Source: Chitinophagaceae bacterium (GTDB lineage Bacteria > Bacteroidota > Bacteroidia > Cytophagales > Cytophagaceae). Taken from it: a stretch of DNA of 57,195 bases. Position 1 is the first letter of the stretch. Every line of letters begins with the position of its first letter. The stretch is taken from positions 1 through 57,195 of the forward strand of contig JAQBNS010000119.1 of assembly GCA_028288405.1 (NCBI GenBank). Direction: 5' to 3'. Of this stretch, positions 52,141-57,195 are shown in pieces. Under the pieces are notes generated by a model. It was not told the origin of the DNA and did not search any database. It worked only from the letters and a program-made list of their open reading frames with translations. Made by a program: the position numbers and the translations under genes.

Positions 52141-52218
52141 CGAGAAATGAGAGATGTGAAATGAGAAATGAATCTGATATGATTCCACATTTCTCATTTC
52201 TCATCTCTCATTTCTTTA
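52141..52218 (-). repeat. Heptad palindrome at NTF2-like gene stop
   Basis: Minus-strand stop TAA is followed by TGA at offsets +8, +15 and +22 (AGAAATGA, GAGATGA, GAAATGA), closing all three frames. The inverted arm at 52141-52172 is purine-rich on the plus strand. The loop contains ATCATATCAGAT. Confidence 0.85.
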
Positions 52219-52695
52219 TTCTGCGTAGCTCGAGCGAAACTTAACACCCCAGCGATTATTTTCTTTGGTGACAATGTAGAGTGATTCGTAAGTACCAATC
52301 AAACTACCGTCCGCACGGTACCTTGAGAATCGGGTATCTACATGTACTTTACTATCCGAAGCTTGTATCACATTGCGGTGATCCCATTTGCTGTGGTGCC
52401 ATCCTGCTTTTTGCAATTCACCAAAAACAGTAGCGGAATCGCGCAAGCCGGCGCTTTTCAATTCTGACATTGATCCACTGGCCAATCGGTAATGAGGAAA
52501 CTGATAGGTGCTCTCCCAGCCTTTTAAATTCTTTGCATTGAACGTTTGCATGTAATCGTTTAATACTTTTATGACTTCTTCTTTTACTTTAGGATCTATT
52601 TCATGCGAACCTCTATCGTCAAATTGTTTCCAGGTAAAAGCAGTGATGCTGGCTGAAATGAAGAGGATGATGAAGTATAAATATTTCCTTTGCAT
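52216..52695 (-). CDS. Secreted NTF2-like (SnoaL/DUF4440-type) protein
   Basis: 159 residues with an N-terminal signal anchor (KYLYFIILFISASITAFTW). The body fits the NTF2-like cone: helix VKEEVIKVLNDYMQTFNAKNLKGWESTYQFPHYRL, then strands KVHVDTRFSRYRADGSLIGTYESLYIVTKENNRWGVKFRSS. Such domains bind or turn over small hydrophobic ligands, or serve as scaffolds; no catalytic set is obvious. It stands between two LamG-bearing sulfatases, so a role in handling a small sulfatase product is possible but unsupported by residues. Confidence 0.8.
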   Translation of the reverse strand: MQRKYLYFIILFISASITAFTWKQFDDRGSHEIDPKVKEEVIKVLNDYMQTFNAKNLKGWESTYQFPHYRLASGSMSELKSAGLRDSATVFGELQKAGWHHSKWDHRNVIQASDSKVHVDTRFSRYRADGSLIGTYESLYIVTKENNRWGVKFRSSYAE

Positions 52696-52771
52696 GTTTA
52701 TAAAATTATTATGGACTTGATGATATAATTGATGTCGTATTCTTTTCTTAGTTCAGTCGATTAAGCTATTT

Positions 52772-52882
52772 GGGCGTGTCCCTACGGGCCGGGCTATCCG
52801 CTCCAAGTCCTCGCTCGGTGAGCCTTATAGCGTTAACAGACCCATTGGCTCGCTGTGGGCTTTCCGCTCCTATCCCTCACGC
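52772..52882 (+). repeat. GGGCGT element, copy A4
   Basis: Starts GGGCGTGTCCCTACGGGCC and ends TATCCCTCACGC; GCGTG pairs with CACGC as in copy A2. Inner stem GAGCC/GGCTC. It is placed 22 nt beyond the stop of the sulfatase at 52904 and 77 nt before the NTF2-like gene start. Confidence 0.8.
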
Positions 52883-52903
52883 AAGCTTATCTTTATTTAA
52901 GTT

Positions 52904-55183
52904 TTAATTTGCTTTTTGCTCAATGATCACCGTTTTCACTATGCCATTAAAGGGGAACCCACCGGCATACGATTTTGTAACAGGAGAATTTAAATCTTTT
53001 CCTACACTGATCCCTTCTGAAGAAACAGGACCCAGGTACTTCGCTCGTGCTGTAATACTTTCTTTTGAAGTTTGTTCGTTGTCGATGAATAAAATTACCT
53101 GATTGTCTTCTGTATACTCTACTTTGATCACGTGTTGTCCTGTCGTCAATACTTTAGACCCGGATAGTTTTATTTCTTTTGTTCCGTCGTTCAGCACATA
53201 ATTCACTTTTCCTTCTTTAAAGTATAAAGTATTTCCTCCATACAAGCTGCCGCTTGCGAATACCACGCCTTCTGCATTCCCAGATTTAAGTTCGATATTG
53301 GCGGTGAATGAAACGGCTTTCTTGCCGATGTTCACTTTTGTCTTCACCGTCGTTCCCTGATAAATGATCCACTTGTCTTTAATGACCGGCGCAGGAACTC
53401 CTGCTCTGTAGTCTTTCAAAGGATAGACATTATTTTTCTGCGCCAAAGAATCAAACAGCTGTTTCAACTCTTCCAGTTTTTTAGGATTCTTAGCAGCCAG
53501 GTCTTTGGTTTCTGTAGGATCATCGTTGAGGTTGTACAACTCCCATTTATCCTGAGAGAAAGGACGAGGACTGAAATTAGGATCAGGATTGCCCGATTCA
53601 CTGAATACATTTCTTGGATGATAAACTTCCGCTTTCCATCCGTCTTTGTAAATAGATCTTCCTCCGTGCAATTCGTAGTACTGCACATTATGCTTAGTCG
53701 GAGCTGTTGGATCAGTAAATGTAAAGTTGAACGGTACACCATTCAATGGCAGTTGAGCATATCCATTAATCTGTTCCGGTATTTTAACTCCGGTCAATTC
53801 TACTGTAGTTGGCAAAAGATCCGTTACATGCAAATACTGAGAACGCAATGCGCCTTTATCTTTAATACCATTCGGATAATGAACAATCAAAGGATTGTGT
53901 GTGGCTCCTTCTGAGTTTACATCGCTCTTCCAGTAACGGAACGGAGTGTTCATTGCTTGAGACCAACCCAAAGGATAATTTTGATGAGTAGACTCTGTTC
54001 CCAATTTATCCAACTGACTCAATAGAAAATGGATATTATCTCCTTGTGATGTTTCAGTAGTGGTGTTTCCTGTATTACCTGTATACGATCCCTCTTTACT
54101 TCCACCGTTATCACCGATCACGATGAAAATAGCGGTGTTGTCGAGTTGACCGATTTGTTTCAAATAGTCTACTACACGTCCGATTTCATAATCAGTATAG
54201 GAAAGGAATCCTGCATACACTTCAAAGAAACGTGCGTAAACTTTTTTCTCGTCAGGAGTTAATGAATCCCATGCTTTTAACCCAGGCTGAAGACCAGGCA
54301 ATACGGCATTCTTAGGAATCAATCCTTTTTCCAACTGACGTTTGTACACGGCTTCTTTGTATTTATCCCAACCCTGATCGAACTTACCTTTGTACTTGTC
54401 GCTCCATTGCGTTGCTACCTGATGCGGTGAATGCGTGGCTCCTGTAGCAAGGTATAAGAAAAACGGTTTGTCCGGCGCAGCTGATTTTTGATTGGCGATA
54501 TAAGAAATTGCTTTATCAGCCAGCAATTCATTGACGTGTTTGGTATTGGGCTCAATGTCTATGTAATCATTTTCCTCTACCAAATTAGGATGCCATTGAT
54601 CTGTAGATCCTCCCATGAATCCATAGAAGTGTTCAAAGCCCCTGCTCGTAGGCCAACGGTTGAAAGGCCCTGCAGCCGTCAAATCTTTCGGTGCGTTGCC
54701 ATGCCACTTGCCTAAAGCAAAGGTATTGTAACCATTCTCTTTAAATATTTCAGCGATTGTTCCTGCCTCAAAAGGAATGTCACCATTATAACCCGGCGTA
54801 CCGATGCTCAATTCTGCATGATGTCCCATAGCTACAGCGTGTGCATTGCGGCCTGTCAGCAATGCGGCTCTTGTAGGACTGCAAATTCCTGTGGTATGAA
54901 AATTAGTATAACGAAGTCCGTTATTAGACAACCTTTCAAAAGTGGGCGTTTCTATCAATCCTCCGAAAGCAGAAGAAGCGCCATAGCCCACGTCATCCAA
55001 TAAGATCCAGACGACATTGGGTGCACCTTTAGGAGCTTCCACTCTTTCAGGCCAGGCTTGTTCTGTTTCTTCCAACGTCTTTCCGATTTTTCCTTTAAAA
55101 GGTTTTAGCGGGTCGTGTTGTGCATAAACAGACAAAGCTGTTATGGAAAGTAATAAAGCGGCAAGGAGAAATACTTTTTTCAT
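52904..55183 (-). CDS. Arylsulfatase with LamG-like domain, 759 aa
   Basis: Signal peptide MKKVFLLAALLLSITALSVYAQ; prelude KPFKGKIGKTLEETEQAWPERVEAPKGAPNVVWILLDDVG. DD63-64; formylglycine Cys101 in CSPTRAALLTGRNAHAVAMG (NAH where its paralogues have NHH); GKWHG; ATHSPHQVA; VIGDNGGSKEGSYTG. Residues about 570-759 form the LamG-like tail (VSFTANIELKSGNAEGVVFASGSLYGGNTLYFKEGKVNY, VILFIDNEQ). It is 36 nt downstream of the next sulfatase gene, so the two form one transcript. Its closest relatives are the genes at 47307, 49821 and 55220. Confidence 0.93.
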   Translation of the reverse strand: MKKVFLLAALLLSITALSVYAQHDPLKPFKGKIGKTLEETEQAWPERVEAPKGAPNVVWILLDDVGYGASSAFGGLIETPTFERLSNNGLRYTNFHTTGICSPTRAALLTGRNAHAVAMGHHAELSIGTPGYNGDIPFEAGTIAEIFKENGYNTFALGKWHGNAPKDLTAAGPFNRWPTSRGFEHFYGFMGGSTDQWHPNLVEENDYIDIEPNTKHVNELLADKAISYIANQKSAAPDKPFFLYLATGATHSPHQVATQWSDKYKGKFDQGWDKYKEAVYKRQLEKGLIPKNAVLPGLQPGLKAWDSLTPDEKKVYARFFEVYAGFLSYTDYEIGRVVDYLKQIGQLDNTAIFIVIGDNGGSKEGSYTGNTGNTTTETSQGDNIHFLLSQLDKLGTESTHQNYPLGWSQAMNTPFRYWKSDVNSEGATHNPLIVHYPNGIKDKGALRSQYLHVTDLLPTTVELTGVKIPEQINGYAQLPLNGVPFNFTFTDPTAPTKHNVQYYELHGGRSIYKDGWKAEVYHPRNVFSESGNPDPNFSPRPFSQDKWELYNLNDDPTETKDLAAKNPKKLEELKQLFDSLAQKNNVYPLKDYRAGVPAPVIKDKWIIYQGTTVKTKVNIGKKAVSFTANIELKSGNAEGVVFASGSLYGGNTLYFKEGKVNYVLNDGTKEIKLSGSKVLTTGQHVIKVEYTEDNQVILFIDNEQTSKESITARAKYLGPVSSEGISVGKDLNSPVTKSYAGGFPFNGIVKTVIIEQKAN

Positions 55184-55219
55184 TCTTTATTAAAGTCTAA
55201 TGAATAATGGATAGCAAAA

Positions 55220-57195
55220 CTATTTGATGTATTGAATGGTAACTTTCTTTATTTTTCCCGTAAAATTAAAAGGTGCAGCATACTGATCAGATACCGCGCT
55301 GCGTTGATCGCGGCCTACGTCTGTACCGTCGATGCGGTTACCAGAACTGATCGTAGCCTGACCTTTGAGAATAGCACGTTCTGCTACTTTTGTTTCGTTC
55401 ACATATAATATCTCCGAACCAACAGTAGATGAACCTTCTGCAGGTTTACTCCATAAGTAATCAAATTTGAAACTGACTCTACCTGTTGGCAATGGAGTAA
55501 CTGAACTGATGTCTGACAGTGTGCCATTGGCTTTATGACTAAAATGAACTTTACCGTCTTTCAAAAACAAACTGATTCCGGAGCGTTCACCGCCTACGGC
55601 AAACAATACCCCTTCTTCTTTACCATTGACCAATTCTACATCGGCAGTCACACTAAAGGAGCGGCCATCGTATAAGGGATTATTCACTCCTACCAAATGT
55701 TCTACTCCCGGAAACAAAGTGATGGTTTGACGTTTTCCATACACCGTTCTACCGGCCGGCATATCGTGTGCGGTAAAATCTTTCAATGGATAAACATTAT
55801 ACTTCTTCGCTTCTTCGTCAAACAGGTTCTGGAGTTCTTTTAATTTTTCCGGATACTTAGCCGCCAGGTTAATGCGTTCGTTGAAATCTTCATTCAGATT
55901 ATACAACTCCCAAACATCTTTGCTGAAGTCAATGCTCTTACCGCTGCTATCTGCTTTGCTTCCGCGGTCTATCGATTGCTCCCACATGTCATGGTGCACA
56001 CTGGCTTTCCAACCGTCTTTGTAAATGGATCGGCTTCCTGCTATTTCATAATACTGAACCGTATGAAGAGAAGCTGCTTTTTCATTTCCTACAGCATAAG
56101 CCAAACTGGTACCTTCTATCGGATCTTGCTTGTAACCGTGTATGATTTCAGGCACCGTTCCTTTTACTAATTCTACTGTAGTGGGTAATACATCGATGAC
56201 ATGTCCGTATTGATTCCGAATGCCTCTTTCCTTAATGACTTTTGGATAAGAAATGATCATCGGATTTCTGGTACCGCCTTCCGTATTCGCATTTCCTTTC
56301 CAATAGCGGAAAGGTGTATTAGCTGCCGCAGCCCATGCAATAGGATAATCCGTATTAGACTGATCGGTACCGATGAGTGGAGCCGCTTTGATGATCGCAT
56401 CAATTTTCGCTTCGCCTTCTTCCATGCGGTTGATGTCCGGATTAATTGTTCCTGACAATCCACCTCCGGGACTCGCGCCATTGTCGCCGAGTACCAGAAC
56501 AATCAATGTATTATCCAACTGATCAATTTGCTCTAAATAATTGACGATGCGACCGATCTCGTAATCTGTATAGGTATAAAATGCCGCGTACACTTCCATA
56601 TAATGCGCGTAGGCTTTCTTTTCTTTCTCTGTTAAATCCTTCCAGGGTTTTACTCCCGGGTTACGATCAGGCAATACCGCATGAGACGGAATCAATCCCA
56701 GCTTCTTTTGTTTTTGAAAAACGACTTCTCTGTAATTGTCCCAACCGGCATCAAACTTTCCTTTGTATTGATCGATCCATGAAGTGGCCACCTGATGCGG
56801 CGAATGTGTAGCTCCGGGAGCCAGGTATAAGAAGAATGGTTTTTCCGAATCCGATGATTTTTGATTGGCAATGTATTGAATGGCTTTATCAGCGAGCAAG
56901 GTATTTAAATGCTTGGTATTGGGTTCAATGTCCAGTTTGGTTTGGTCTTCCCAAAGCTCCGGATGCCATTGGTCTGTAGCTCCCGGTTGAAATCCATAAA
57001 AATGATCGAAGCCTCTTCCTGTAGGCCAGCGATTGAAAGGACCGGCATAACCATTTTCTACAACGGGCGTCAAATGCCACTTGCCTAAAGCAAAGGTGTT
57101 GTATCCATTCTCTCTTAGTATCTCTGCCACCGTTGCTTTTTCAAAAGGAATGTGCGTATCGTATCCCGGAAAATCCATGACTGCAGGTGTCAGCA
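55220..57195 (-). CDS. Arylsulfatase with LamG-like domain, 5' end beyond window
   Basis: The frame is open through the right edge (658 codons), and the codons beyond the first Met inside the window still read LTPAV before MDFPGYDTHIPFEK, which matches the position after the formylglycine motif in its paralogues. The N-terminal part, with the signal peptide, the Asp pair and the catalytic cysteine, is therefore outside. Seen here are GKWHLTPVVENGYAGPFNRWPTGRGFDHFYGF, APGATHSPHQVATSW, VLVLGDNGASPGGG, and the LamG-like tail (FSVTADVELVNGKEEGVLFAVGGERSGISLFLKDGKVHF). It is the first visible gene of the minus-strand sulfatase run. Confidence 0.92.
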   Translation of the reverse strand, partial: LTPAVMDFPGYDTHIPFEKATVAEILRENGYNTFALGKWHLTPVVENGYAGPFNRWPTGRGFDHFYGFQPGATDQWHPELWEDQTKLDIEPNTKHLNTLLADKAIQYIANQKSSDSEKPFFLYLAPGATHSPHQVATSWIDQYKGKFDAGWDNYREVVFQKQKKLGLIPSHAVLPDRNPGVKPWKDLTEKEKKAYAHYMEVYAAFYTYTDYEIGRIVNYLEQIDQLDNTLIVLVLGDNGASPGGGLSGTINPDINRMEEGEAKIDAIIKAAPLIGTDQSNTDYPIAWAAAANTPFRYWKGNANTEGGTRNPMIISYPKVIKERGIRNQYGHVIDVLPTTVELVKGTVPEIIHGYKQDPIEGTSLAYAVGNEKAASLHTVQYYEIAGSRSIYKDGWKASVHHDMWEQSIDRGSKADSSGKSIDFSKDVWELYNLNEDFNERINLAAKYPEKLKELQNLFDEEAKKYNVYPLKDFTAHDMPAGRTVYGKRQTITLFPGVEHLVGVNNPLYDGRSFSVTADVELVNGKEEGVLFAVGGERSGISLFLKDGKVHFSHKANGTLSDISSVTPLPTGRVSFKFDYLWSKPAEGSSTVGSEILYVNETKVAERAILKGQATISSGNRIDGTDVGRDQRSAVSDQYAAPFNFTGKIKKVTIQYIK

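Noticed and set aside
52104-52190. 29-codon N-terminal extension of the sulfatase at 49821
   Set aside because: It runs into the heptad palindrome; the signal peptide starts at ATG 52103.

Overview
The window looks like chromosomal DNA of a Bacteroidota bacterium, possibly from the Chitinophagales/Cytophagales side, though I cannot place it more closely. The evidence is a giant protein ending in a gliding-type (type IX secretion, type B) sorting domain, DUF3667, DUF4230, DUF2490 and DUF2911 proteins, an OMP_b-brl_3-type TonB receptor, a promoter of the TTG-N20-TAnnTTTG class, and AT-rich starts without clear Shine-Dalgarno sequences. I saw no rRNA, tRNA, CRISPR array, integrase or transposase gene.

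Layout. 1-6100 (minus strand) holds two DUF2142 membrane proteins flanking a CPCC zinc protein, a small membrane protein, an orphan Imm8-type immunity protein, a MazG-like pyrophosphohydrolase, thyA and a small Lys/Cys-rich secreted protein. 6654-15800 carries leuS, an LtaS-like phosphoglycerol transferase, a KefB/C-type antiporter, an FMN reductase, and DUF3667 and DUF4230 proteins. 16189-24326 has a 1970-residue adhesin-like protein with SBBP repeats, 14 Ig-like repeats, PKD and CHU_C domains, followed by a beta-barrel and two lipoproteins. 24421-29513 has a J-domain/KTSC protein, a dienelactone hydrolase, an unknown secreted protein and a TonB-dependent receptor.

From 29805 to the right edge lies a sulfatase island: nine sulfatases, one on the plus strand and eight on the minus. 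All carry a Cys-type formylglycine signature. Among them sit a DUF2490 outer-membrane barrel, a fatty-acid hydroxylase/sterol-desaturase, a 53-residue one-helix protein, a PstS-like binding protein with a perfect EF-hand loop, an RND pump with its adaptor, a rhodanese lipoprotein, a DUF2911 protein and an NTF2-like protein. The window has no glycoside hydrolase, SusC/SusD pair, sulfatase-maturing enzyme or transcription regulator. This points to desulfation of small or lipid organosulfates, or to sulfate scavenging, rather than a classical polysaccharide utilisation locus. That reading is inference.

The intergenic DNA is the most unusual part. (1) At least ten genes run straight from their stop codon into an array of 7-nt repeats. 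On the sense strand the heptad usually contains a stop triplet. Because 7 is not a multiple of 3, successive copies close all three reading frames, and in nine cases an inverted pyrimidine-rich arm follows. (2) Five copies of a 90-125 nt element starting GGGCGT and ending ACGC have a covarying closing stem and an interchangeable inner hairpin, which suggests a structured RNA or a mobile hairpin. (3) Other palindromic elements occur, two of them flanked by direct repeats. These elements separate most genes of the sulfatase island.
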